NCBI GenBank assembly: GCA_002390845.1
Contig: DGQT01000004.1
Coordinates: forward strand, 14,056 to 35,443
Origin: Chitinophagaceae bacterium UBA4407
GTDB taxonomy: Bacteria; Bacteroidota; Bacteroidia; Chitinophagales; Chitinophagaceae
Direction: 5' to 3'
DNA: 21,388 nt
In this document: positions 15,613 through 21,388 of the stretch, in pieces
Layout of the letters: the number at the start of each line of letters is the position of its first letter
How positions within the stretch are numbered: position 1 is the first letter of the stretch
Program-made: the position numbers and the translations under genes
Notes under the pieces: generated by a model
Told to the model about the DNA's origin: nothing
Databases searched by the model: none
Seen by the model: only the letters and a program-made list of their open reading frames with translations

Positions 15613-15720
15613 GTTTTCATAGGGTACGGATTAAAAACGGGCTGGGGTTTTCACCTTGGCTCTTTTCCATTTTAGGGGGTTACCCATCAAAATTATCCTT
15701 AGAAATTCAGTACTTTTTTT
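15613..15720 (+). ncRNA. Candidate structured small RNA
   Basis: About 105 nt between the perfect promoter and a T7 run (15714-15720), with no reading frame. A closing stem pairs GTACGGATT (15624-15632) with AATTC and GTAC (15704-15713, one bulged A). Hairpin 1 pairs GGGCTGGGGT (15639-15648) with ACCTTGGCTC (15653-15662) around TTTC, ten pairs including four G-U. Hairpin 2 pairs ATTTT (15669-15673) with AAAAT (15689-15693), then GGG with CCC around GTTA, including one G-U. The G-U pairs hold only on this strand. The closing stem plus T-run could terminate transcription. The shape is loosely like a 6S RNA, but I do not recognise the family. The T-run is shared with the left end of repeat R8. 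Confidence 0.6.
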
Positions 15721-15816
15721 GAGCCTTGCTTTAGTTTTTCAATTAAACATTCTTGCGTCGCACACTTGTACGTTCGGATTATATATTGAGCTTTACCAAA
15801 GCGTAGATTGAAGCTA
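15714..15816 (-). repeat. One-armed repeat R8 (core 15753-15767, inner domain 15768-15816)
   Basis: Starts in the T-run of the candidate RNA as TTTTTTTGAGCC, runs through TCAATTAAACATTC to the exact core TTGCGTCGCACACTT, then the 49-nt inner domain GTACGTTCGGATTATATATT and onward. It is nearly identical in the inner domain to R4 and R9. Confidence 0.88.
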
Positions 15817-15834
15817 AAAGGTTCGTGATGAAAC

Positions 15835-15926
15835 TCACCAAGGCCAGCGGAACGTCAGCGCTTGGCGAAGTGGGGGAGTGTTGTTCCATCCGCCCCATTT
15901 TGCCAAACCTGATGTAAGCGTTAGGC
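15835..15926. other. G-rich spacer at the 3' side of the small lipoprotein gene
   Basis: Contains CCAAGG and CGCTTGGCGAAGTGGGGGA, then GCGTTAGGC at 15917. The words CGTCAGC, GCTTGGCG and GGGGA recur in the spacer at 16440-16574. GTTAGGC also resembles an integron attC core half, but I cannot complete an attC structure. Confidence 0.35.
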
Positions 15927-16430
15927 TTATCTTAGGCGGCCTGATGTCTTTAATGAATTAATAAGACGGCTATCATTTCTATTATCAAGTGTGAGTAAGT
16001 CCGAACTTCCGGTGATTAGTACAAATTGTATTTTAATTTGGTTATTAAAATAGAAAATTGGATCAATTGTTGGAACTCCGATTGTCATTGAGCTAAGATA
16101 GCCGGGGTGAAATAGACCATAGTAAACTGGTTGATTATCTACAGTTACCGCAAAGGCCTTATCGGGGCCATAATTTTTAATAATGTCCTTAATATCCCTT
16201 GACAATTGAAATGTTGTTTCTGATTTTGTGTAAAACTGAATGTCTTGGTCAACAACAAAGGGAGTTTCAGACAGGACGGCATTTGAAATTTTTTGGGTAA
16301 AGGGATTCGTCGTTTGATCGGTGGTTAGACTGAATGATTTAAGTAAGTAAATGTCAATCTTCGAGGTATTTTCTTTTGTGCAGGAAGAAAATAGAATAAT
16401 AAGTAGTAAAGAAGAAAATATGTGTCGCAT
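15927..16430 (-). CDS. Unrecognised small lipoprotein
   Basis: 167 residues. RHIFSSLLLIILFSSC is a lipoprotein signal with Cys17 as the acylated residue, followed by a KENTSK linker. The remainder shows no family motif known to me; it contains FAVTVDNQPVYYGLFHPGYL and a conserved-looking GVPTIDPIFYFNNQIKIQF, suggesting a small beta-rich domain. AT-rich codon use differs from neighbours such as tatD. It is flanked by short G-rich spacers that share words with each other, as in a transferred cassette (inference). It could be a lipoprotein paralogue of a strain-specific family. Function unknown. Confidence 0.7.
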   Translation of the reverse strand: MRHIFSSLLLIILFSSCTKENTSKIDIYLLKSFSLTTDQTTNPFTQKISNAVLSETPFVVDQDIQFYTKSETTFQLSRDIKDIIKNYGPDKAFAVTVDNQPVYYGLFHPGYLSSMTIGVPTIDPIFYFNNQIKIQFVLITGSSDLLTLDNRNDSRLINSLKTSGRLR

Positions 16431-16574
16431 AGTGTTTTTTTTGGGGTGACACTTTATTTTAAAGAAACGTTGCAGCTTGCGAAAAAGGCTTGGCGTTTGT
16501 TGGGGAATTAGTATTCCGTCAGCCCATAACCGAAGTTGATAATTGCAATGACAAAAACGAGTTGCTAAAAAGTA

Positions 16575-17156
16575 TTACCACTTTTCAAAGATTTGAAATT
16601 CTATGTCTTTCTCTTTCAAAGTCTGTTCATATGCTTTAATTTCTTTGAATGCTTCGTCCGCAATATTTTTATTGTCATACCAAATATCGTCTGCTGAATA
16701 AGTACAAACTCCATCAGTTAGTTCAGTCAATATAGCACTTGTCAAAGAAGCAAAACGAAGTTCAAAACTGTCACCTGAATGCCAAACAAAAGTTGTTACT
16801 TTTTTGCAGTCCTTCAAACGTTTTTCTATGTCTGGACTTGCGAAAGGAATTTCTTCTTGTTTCTTTCCAAGTAGTTTGTCAAAGAAACCAAGTTTAGGTT
16901 TTAATTCTTCCTTTGCTTTTGTCAAGTCGAAATCGTCTATGTATAATTCAAAGCCACTACTCAACTCTTTATTTTTCAAAATTTCAAGATGAGGATTTGT
17001 CAAACGAAACTTGAAAGGAAGAAAACCTGTTTGGTCGTTGAAGGAAAAGTCTGGATGAACTTCAACAAGCATTTCGTAGTCGTTAAGTCGTTTAACAATT
17101 TTGGGAATTAAGTCGTCCGAAAGTGTCTTTGTATAAACGTTGATGTCTAAACTCAT
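16575..17156 (-). CDS. Unrecognised soluble protein
   Basis: 193 residues with no signal peptide or membrane segment. It begins MSLDINVYTKTLSDDLIPKI, continues with VEVHPDFSFNDQTGFLPFKF and FELYIDDFD, a lysine-rich middle with FFDKLLGKKQEE, and ends with the aromatic FQIFEKW. The Asp/Glu and Lys-rich, aromatic-tailed, single-domain form is seen in many small cytoplasmic proteins, including some immunity-type proteins, but there is no toxin gene next to it and I make no such claim. It is followed by a 144-nt spacer and the small lipoprotein on the same strand. Likely a transferred or variable gene. Confidence 0.68.
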   Translation of the reverse strand: MSLDINVYTKTLSDDLIPKIVKRLNDYEMLVEVHPDFSFNDQTGFLPFKFRLTNPHLEILKNKELSSGFELYIDDFDLTKAKEELKPKLGFFDKLLGKKQEEIPFASPDIEKRLKDCKKVTTFVWHSGDSFELRFASLTSAILTELTDGVCTYSADDIWYDNKNIADEAFKEIKAYEQTLKEKDIEFQIFEKW

Positions 17157-17423
17157 ATTTTCAGAATTTCCTTTTCTTAGTCTTTGTCAACTTGAGAGGT
17201 GTCGTTTTAAAATGACGCACAACTTGCTAATATACGCAAGTTTTATTTTCAGCTTTTATTAAATCTTCTTTATGAATACTTTATCCATACAGCAATATTT
17301 TATACTAAAGTTTCAAACGTTCACTTTTATATTGTCGCTAACTGGCAATTAAAAATACGCAAGGTTTATAATCCTATTTTGAGCATTATTTTTTTGCTGT
17401 TGGTCGCCTGGCTAAACAACAAA
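17157..17423. other. AT-rich spacer without a recognised gene
   Basis: About 270 nt of AT-rich sequence between the unknown gene and repeat R9. A short inverted pair, CTTGC and GCAAG, brackets TAATATAC at 17224-17241. I see no gene, RNA or promoter with confidence. Confidence 0.4.
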
Positions 17424-17530
17424 TCGTTTCAATCTACGCTTTAATAAAAGCTCAATATATAATCCAACCGTACAAGTGAGTGACACAACAACCGATGCCA
17501 TGAAAAACCTTCAGCCGGGGTTCAAAACAT
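17424..17530 (+). repeat. One-armed repeat R9 (inner domain 17424-17473, variant core 17474-17488)
   Basis: The 50-nt inner domain ends CCAACCGTAC, followed by the variant core AAGTGAGTGACACAA (as in R7) and a diverged outer arm ending AGCCGGGGTTCAAAACAT. It lies 70 nt upstream of the transporter gene. Confidence 0.82.
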
Positions 17531-17602
17531 TTCTTATAACCTGAACAGTATTAAGAATTCTAACTAAATTGACGCCTCAATTTTTACAACCAAAACTTTT
17601 TT

Positions 17603-18823
17603 GTGAATCAAAAACAGCATGGGCTTTTCTCGCTTCCGGTAATTGTGGGTGCACTGGGTTTCTTTGTAGATGTGTACGATCTGCTGCTGTTTGGCATCAT
17701 CCGAAAACCAAGTTTATCTTCTCTCGGTTTATCGCCAGACCAGGTATTTACACAGGGCGAAACCATACTGAGTATTCAAATGTTCGGGCTGCTTACCGGC
17801 GGCATTCTATGGGGAATTCTCGGCGATAAAAAAGGAAGGCTGAGCGTTTTGTTTGGCTCTATTCTTTTGTATTCGCTTGCCAATATTGCAAACGGTATGG
17901 TTGCAACTGTTGGTCAATATTCTATCATGCGTTTTATTGCAGGCATTGGTTTGGCGGGGGAACTTGGTGCCAGTATTACATTGGTAAGTGAGTTACTGCC
18001 AAAAGAAAAACGTGGTATTGCCGCCGCCATGATTGCAGGCTTTGGCATTTTTGGCGCAGTGAGCGCCTTCTTTGTAAGTCAACAATTTGATTGGCGCATC
18101 TGCTATTATATTGGCGGCGCAATGGGCTTGCTGCTGCTGGCTTTAAGAGTAAGCATTTTTGAAAGCGGGTTATTTAACGAGGTAAAAAAGATGCAGGTGC
18201 AGCGCGGCAATTTCTTAATGCTCTTTAATAAAAAAGAAAGGTTTTACCGTTATGTGCGTTGTGTGCTCATTGGCTTACCGGCATGGTATGTAATTGGTGT
18301 GCTGGTAACGTTCTCCGATAAATTCGCCGATGCATTTGGTATAAAAGGCATTGATCCCGGTAAGGCCATTATGTTCCTTTACCTGGGCATTGCATTTGGC
18401 GATATTACGGTTGGGCTCATCAGCAACTGGCTGCAGAGCAGGAAAAAAGCACTGTACATTTTTTACGCCATTACAGTTTTCTTTGTGTTGCTTTATTTTT
18501 TTCAGCAAAACGGAACCGCAGACCATTTGTATTTGATTTGCGGTGGTCTTGGTTTTGGAACCGGCTTTTCTGTAGTTTATATTACTATGAGTGCCGAACA
18601 GTTTGGCACCAACTTAAGAGCCACTGCTGCCATCTCCATTCCCAACATGGTGCGGGGCGCATTGCCATTGATCATTTTACTTTTTCAGGGATTAAGATGG
18701 CTTACCGGGGATTTTGTTACCGGTGGCTGGCTCACAGGAATTATTATTATGCTGCCTGCTATTGCCGCAGCTTTTTATACAAAAGAAACTTTTGGAAAAG
18801 ACATGAACTTTATTGAAGAATAG
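17603..18823 (+). CDS. MFS transporter (metabolite:H+ symporter-like), GTG start
   Basis: 406 residues, about twelve hydrophobic segments. The MFS signature GILGDKKGR lies between segments 2 and 3 (71-79), and GIGLAGELGASITLVSELLP with KEKRG (114-138) matches the segment 4 to 5 region of the sugar and organic-acid symporters. An early Asp pair (FFVDVYDLLLFG, 20-31) in helix 1 is typical of the metabolite:H+ group. The substrate cannot be inferred. The frame is closed by a TGA at 17570 and has no ATG before the first helix, so the GTG at 17603 is the probable start. It stands alone between repeats R9 and R10. Confidence 0.9.
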   Translation: MNQKQHGLFSLPVIVGALGFFVDVYDLLLFGIIRKPSLSSLGLSPDQVFTQGETILSIQMFGLLTGGILWGILGDKKGRLSVLFGSILLYSLANIANGMVATVGQYSIMRFIAGIGLAGELGASITLVSELLPKEKRGIAAAMIAGFGIFGAVSAFFVSQQFDWRICYYIGGAMGLLLLALRVSIFESGLFNEVKKMQVQRGNFLMLFNKKERFYRYVRCVLIGLPAWYVIGVLVTFSDKFADAFGIKGIDPGKAIMFLYLGIAFGDITVGLISNWLQSRKKALYIFYAITVFFVLLYFFQQNGTADHLYLICGGLGFGTGFSVVYITMSAEQFGTNLRATAAISIPNMVRGALPLIILLFQGLRWLTGDFVTGGWLTGIIIMLPAIAAAFYTKETFGKDMNFIEE

Positions 18824-18838
18824 AACAACAGCAATACA

Positions 18839-18900
18839 TTTTTTTTGACCAGAAGCCGGTACTACTATGAGGCAGCTGTTGCGTCGCACATTTCGAGGTT
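18839..18900 (-). repeat. One-armed repeat R10 (core 18879-18893)
   Basis: T-run and TTTTTTGACCAGAAGCCGG, then ACTACTATGAGGCAGCTG and the core variant TTGCGTCGCACATTT. It begins about 15 nt after the transporter stop codon. No inner domain of the R4/R8 type follows, so it is truncated or diverged beyond 18900. Confidence 0.75.
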
Positions 18901-19019
18901 CGTGCTTTATCTGGACAGTAAACAGCCATTAAACTTCAGGTTTTATTTTTTAGAATTATACCGCCGGCTGGGTATTATTCAGTTTTTAAATAGTAGTACT
19001 TTTATCAAAATATACAATC

Positions 19020-20159
19020 ATGTTCAAAAACATATTCAGTTTGCTGATTGCTACAGCATTGGTTTCTGCAGCAATTGCCCAACCCGCAAAAACTGCTACA
19101 GAATATTATAACGATGGCGTAAAATTAAAAGAGGGTGAAAAATATAAAGAAGCACTGGTAGCTTTTAAGAACGCGGGCAGCAAAAAACCAGATTATTACG
19201 AAGCATGGTACGAAGCTGGCTGGTGTGCCAACGAACTGGAACAATACACAGAAGCTGCTACTTATCTTGAAAAGGCCAAAAAGCTGTCGCCATCTCAAGC
19301 GAAAATATATTTTGAACTGGCGTATGCACAGGATAATTCTGATAAAACAGACGATGCCATTCTCAACTATAAAAAAGTGCTGGAACTTTATCCGGAATAC
19401 TACAGCGCTTTGCAAAATCTTGGAGATATTTATTACAAGAAAGAAGATTATTCAAAAGCTTTGGATTATTACAAGCAGTATCTGCAAGGCGATGATATAG
19501 ACAATTATTATTATTACAAAGCAGGCTGGAGCAGCAACGACCTTGAAGCATACGGAGATGCCATTAACTACCTGGAAAAATATGAACCCACAGAAAATGA
19601 TGATATAGCAAAGAAATATGCGGAGATCGGGTACGCCAACTACAAATTAGAAAATAATGACGAAGCAATTGATGCCTACAAGAAAGCACTTGATGCAAAG
19701 CCAGATTATGGCACCGCATTAAGGGGCCTTGGAAATGTTTATTATAATAATACCGAAGACTATGATTCGGCTATTGACTATTTTGAACAGGCTATAGAAA
19801 AAGATGAAGAAAATTCAAAAGATGACTACTATAAATTAGGCTGGCTATACAATGATGCAGAACAGTATGACGATGCCATAAATATTTTACTGAAAGCAGT
19901 AGACTATGATGAAAAAGATCCCGGAAACAGGGAAGAGCTGGGTTATGCATATTATATGAAAGACAATTATGAGAACGCCCTTACCCAACTTAACAAAGCA
20001 ATTGAATTAGATCCAAAATCAAAACTTGGCTATTATTACAAAGGGCTCTGCTACCTGGCACAGGATAAAAAAGATGCAGCAATGAATGTGTATACTAAAT
20101 TAAAAGAGATAGATGCAGCACAGGCAGAAAAGTTATTAGCAAAAATAAATGGCAAATAA
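19020..20159 (+). CDS. Exported tetratricopeptide-repeat protein
   Basis: 379 residues. MFKNIFSLLIATALVSAAIA is a signal peptide with cleavage after residue 20. The rest is a near-continuous run of about ten TPR units of 34-36 residues, visible as repeated A-x-x-x-Y/F-x-x-A words: KYKEALVAFKNAG, QYTEAATYLEKAK, KTDDAILNYKKVLELYPEYYSAL, YSKALDYYKQYL, AYGDAINYLEKY, NDEAIDAYKKALDAKPDYGTAL and so on. Units in the second half are rich in Asp and Tyr (YYNNTEDYDSAIDYFEQAI). Family knowledge: TPR arrays form a solenoid that binds other proteins; the partner is unknown. It ends at a strong terminator and is probably monocistronic. Confidence 0.93.
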   Translation: MFKNIFSLLIATALVSAAIAQPAKTATEYYNDGVKLKEGEKYKEALVAFKNAGSKKPDYYEAWYEAGWCANELEQYTEAATYLEKAKKLSPSQAKIYFELAYAQDNSDKTDDAILNYKKVLELYPEYYSALQNLGDIYYKKEDYSKALDYYKQYLQGDDIDNYYYYKAGWSSNDLEAYGDAINYLEKYEPTENDDIAKKYAEIGYANYKLENNDEAIDAYKKALDAKPDYGTALRGLGNVYYNNTEDYDSAIDYFEQAIEKDEENSKDDYYKLGWLYNDAEQYDDAINILLKAVDYDEKDPGNREELGYAYYMKDNYENALTQLNKAIELDPKSKLGYYYKGLCYLAQDKKDAAMNVYTKLKEIDAAQAEKLLAKINGK

Positions 20160-20246
20160 ATAAGTTACATAAAGTGAAGCTTATAACAGCTTCAAAGAGG
20201 TTTACCAATCAATTCCTTTTACGGCCTGTTTTATAAACCCTGAGCA

Positions 20247-20275
20247 AAAAAGCCACTTCAACAAAGTGGCTTTTT
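20247..20275 (+). terminator. Rho-independent terminator after the TPR gene
   Basis: A 12-bp stem (20247-20258 with 20264-20275, loop CAACA) ending in a T-run. The stem begins with an A-run, so it may also work for the minus strand and end the tRNA-Arg transcript that lies just to its right. Confidence 0.9.
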
Positions 20276-20281
20276 AATTTG

Positions 20282-20353
20282 TGGTCTCGTCAGGAATCGA
20301 ACCTGAATCCAGGGCTTCGGAGACCCTTATACTATCCATTGTACTACGAGACC
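20282..20353 (-). tRNA. tRNA-Arg (anticodon CCG)
   Basis: A 72-nt cloverleaf with acceptor stem GGTCTCG/CGAGACC, anticodon arm AGGGT-CTCCGAA-GCCCT reading CCG, and T-arm TCAGG-TTCGATT-CCTGA. The anticodon decodes CGG as arginine. The 3' CCA is not encoded. Confidence 0.94.
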
Positions 20354-20430
20354 TGTAAACGGCGCAAATGTAATACTTATGAATTTAAAACCGGCGCGGC
20401 TGTTTACAGCAGAATGATGCAATGCTGTAT

Positions 20431-20480
20431 AAGTGTGCGACGCAACAAAAGCCTCATCTTTATTCTTTTGCCAGGCTCAC
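20431..20480 (+). repeat. Solo repeat arm R11 (core 20431-20445)
   Basis: The exact core AAGTGTGCGACGCAA followed by CAAAAGCCTCATC and a GCCAGGCTCAC box. Its outer end faces the stop codon of the minus-strand YceI-type gene about 30 nt away. Confidence 0.82.
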
Positions 20481-20508
20481 AATACTCCTCCTCCTTATGT
20501 ATTTATTT

Positions 20509-21027
20509 TTATGGTAGTGCATTTACCTTTAATGATACGTTTACATTATCGCCCAGCACTGCACTGCCACTGCCTACACCAAAATCTTTGCGGTTAATTG
20601 AAAAATTACCTTCGAATAAATACCCCTTGCCTGATGGCTTAACTGTAAAAGGAAAGCTGATCTTTTTAGTAACACCCTTAATGGTAATATTGCCCGTAAT
20701 ATTGCCAGGCGAAATGGATGTGCTTACAAAACGAATGGTGGGATATTTTACGGCATCAAAATAATCTTCTTCTTTTAAGTGTTTGTCACGGGAGTCAATG
20801 CCGGTGTTAATCGTGTTTACATCAACCGTTACATCGAAAAAACCGGCAGCCGGGTTGGCTGCATCCCATTTAATATTGCCCTTTAATCCTTTGAACGCCC
20901 CATTTGTATTAAGCCCGAAATTCTTAATAACAAATGTTACGGAATCATCTGCATCAACCGGCTTAAGATCGGCAGCAACGAATGCAAATAAAACAAACGG
21001 TATAAGAAAGAGTACTGTTTTTTTCAT
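20509..21027 (-). CDS. YceI-like family periplasmic protein
   Basis: 172 residues from the ATG at 21027. MKKTVLFLIPFVLFAFVAADL is a signal peptide. The mature part is a YceI lipocalin-like barrel: DDSVTFVIKNFGLNTNGAFKG, GFFDVTVDVNTINTGIDSRDKHLKEEDYFDAVKYPTIRFVST and GNITIKGVTKKISFPFTV are the three diagnostic stretches, ending in SGSAVLGDNVNVSLKV. Family knowledge: YceI proteins bind an isoprenoid or amphiphile in the periplasm. A longer frame reaches an ATG at 21198, but its first residues are simply the translation of repeat module B, and it would bury the signal peptide, so it is rejected. A 15-bp palindrome (21053-21067) lies in the presumed leader. Confidence 0.93.
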   Translation of the reverse strand: MKKTVLFLIPFVLFAFVAADLKPVDADDSVTFVIKNFGLNTNGAFKGLKGNIKWDAANPAAGFFDVTVDVNTINTGIDSRDKHLKEEDYFDAVKYPTIRFVSTSISPGNITGNITIKGVTKKISFPFTVKPSGKGYLFEGNFSINRKDFGVGSGSAVLGDNVNVSLKVNALP

Positions 21028-21052
21028 ATTAAATTTTTGCAAGAATACAACC

Positions 21053-21067
21053 CAGGAATCATTCCTG
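21053..21067. promoter_or_regulatory. Palindrome in the YceI gene leader
   Basis: CAGGAAT-C-ATTCCTG is a perfect 7-bp inverted repeat around one base, 26 nt upstream of the YceI start codon. It could be an operator or a small RNA hairpin; there is no direct sign which. Confidence 0.35.
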
Positions 21068-21127
21068 TCAGGTTGCAATAACTTCTTTATAAAAAATATA
21101 ACTATTGCTGCCTGAGAATGTGTAGTA

Positions 21128-21380
21128 TTTTTTTTGGCCGGGCCAATTACTACTATTATTCTTTCGTTGCCACGCTCGTTTCGAAGTTCCTCTTTCATGG
21201 CGACATTTAAGTGAAGCGTGGCATCCCGAAAGCTCTCGGGACCGAATTCATTTCGGGATCACACGCTTGTGCTGTAGAATTTTCAGTCGACAGTTGACGG
21301 TCAACTGTCGACTGATGTTCCAAACGCATAAGTGTGCGACGCAACAAAAGCCTCATAGTGCCACTTCAGCCCGGCCAATC
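21128..21380. repeat. Two-armed composite repeat B3/R12 (B module 21166-21216; A core 21330-21344)
   Basis: The left arm starts TTTTTTTGGCCGGGCC and runs into the B module, which matches 3926-3976 (inverted) at 47 of 51 positions. The right arm has the exact A core and CAAAAGCCTCATAGTG, then CAGCCCGGCC. Inside lie a hairpin CCCGAAAGCTCTCGGG (21226-21241) and a perfect 15-bp inverted repeat around one base, CAGTCGACAGTTGAC and its complement (21284-21314). Confidence 0.82.
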
Positions 21381-21388
21381 ATTGTCTT

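Noticed and set aside
15613..15720. SRP RNA or tmRNA
   Set aside because: The conserved SRP tetraloop helix words and the tmRNA tRNA-like ends and tag frame are absent.
15835..15926. Classical integron attC site
   Set aside because: Only one core-like half (GTTAGGC on the plus strand) is present; I cannot pair it with a second core and the required L-box structure.
20279..20764. Plus-strand open frame across tRNA-Arg and the YceI gene
   Set aside because: It runs through a tRNA, a repeat arm and the antisense of a well-supported gene.
21028..21198. Longer start for the YceI-type gene
   Set aside because: The first residues are the translation of repeat module B, and the extension would place a signal peptide in the middle of the protein.
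1561..21344. Repeated 15-nt core as a CRISPR array
   Set aside because: Copies are 1 to 4 kb apart, in both orientations and in separate intergenic gaps, with no regular spacers and no cas genes.

Overview
The window looks like chromosomal DNA of a member of the Bacteroidota, most likely a Chitinophagaceae-type genome (inference). It is AT-rich. Several genes carry Bacteroidota-type promoters (TTTG, about 19 nt, TAnnTTTG), lipoprotein signal peptides are common, and gene content fits: an etfBA pair, a ComA-like protein beside aroE, a Crp/Fnr-type regulator and a YceI protein. Most genes are ordinary housekeeping or metabolic functions in short transcription units.

Layout. 1-392 (-): 5'-complete but 3'-truncated single-domain response regulator. 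513-2363 (-): etfB then etfA, with a repeat arm between them and a strong terminator after etfA. 2634-3656 (+): lipoprotein alpha/beta hydrolase with a perfect terminator. 4141-5651 (+): ComA-like phosphosulfolactate synthase overlapping aroE by one base. 5881-7251 (+): glutamine synthetase family enzyme. 7476-8300 (-): unknown membrane-anchored protein. 8544-10252 (-): FAD monooxygenase and DUF3237 protein, 2 nt apart. 10614-12457 (-): Crp/Fnr-type regulator, small outer-membrane-type protein and DUF4386-like membrane protein. 12673-14421 (+): GH13 lipoprotein. 14573-14659 (-): tRNA-Ser(GGA). 14693-15460 (-): TatD nuclease. 15613-15720 (+): candidate structured small RNA. 15927-17156 (-): two unrecognised small genes in a region that looks transferred. 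17603-18823 (+): MFS transporter. 19020-20159 (+): exported TPR protein with terminator. 20282-20353 (-): tRNA-Arg(CCG). 20509-21027 (-): YceI-like protein.

The main non-genic signal is a family of dispersed intergenic repeats. Thirteen copies of a 15-nt core (AAGTGTGCGACGCAA and variants) lie at twelve loci. Each is attached to a diverged outer arm ending in a GAGCC/GGCTC box and usually a T-run. The same arm also borders a second inner module built on TTGCCACGCTCGTTTCG (three copies). Six loci share a roughly 50-nt inner domain and have one arm; three loci are two-armed, MITE-like composites of about 170 to 320 bp. Arms point outward toward gene ends, often at or next to terminators or promoters, and one supplies the stop codon of a gene. 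The second signal is an orphan Bacteroidota promoter at 15578-15608 that reads into about 105 nt with G-U-rich hairpins, a closing stem and a T-run, but no reading frame.
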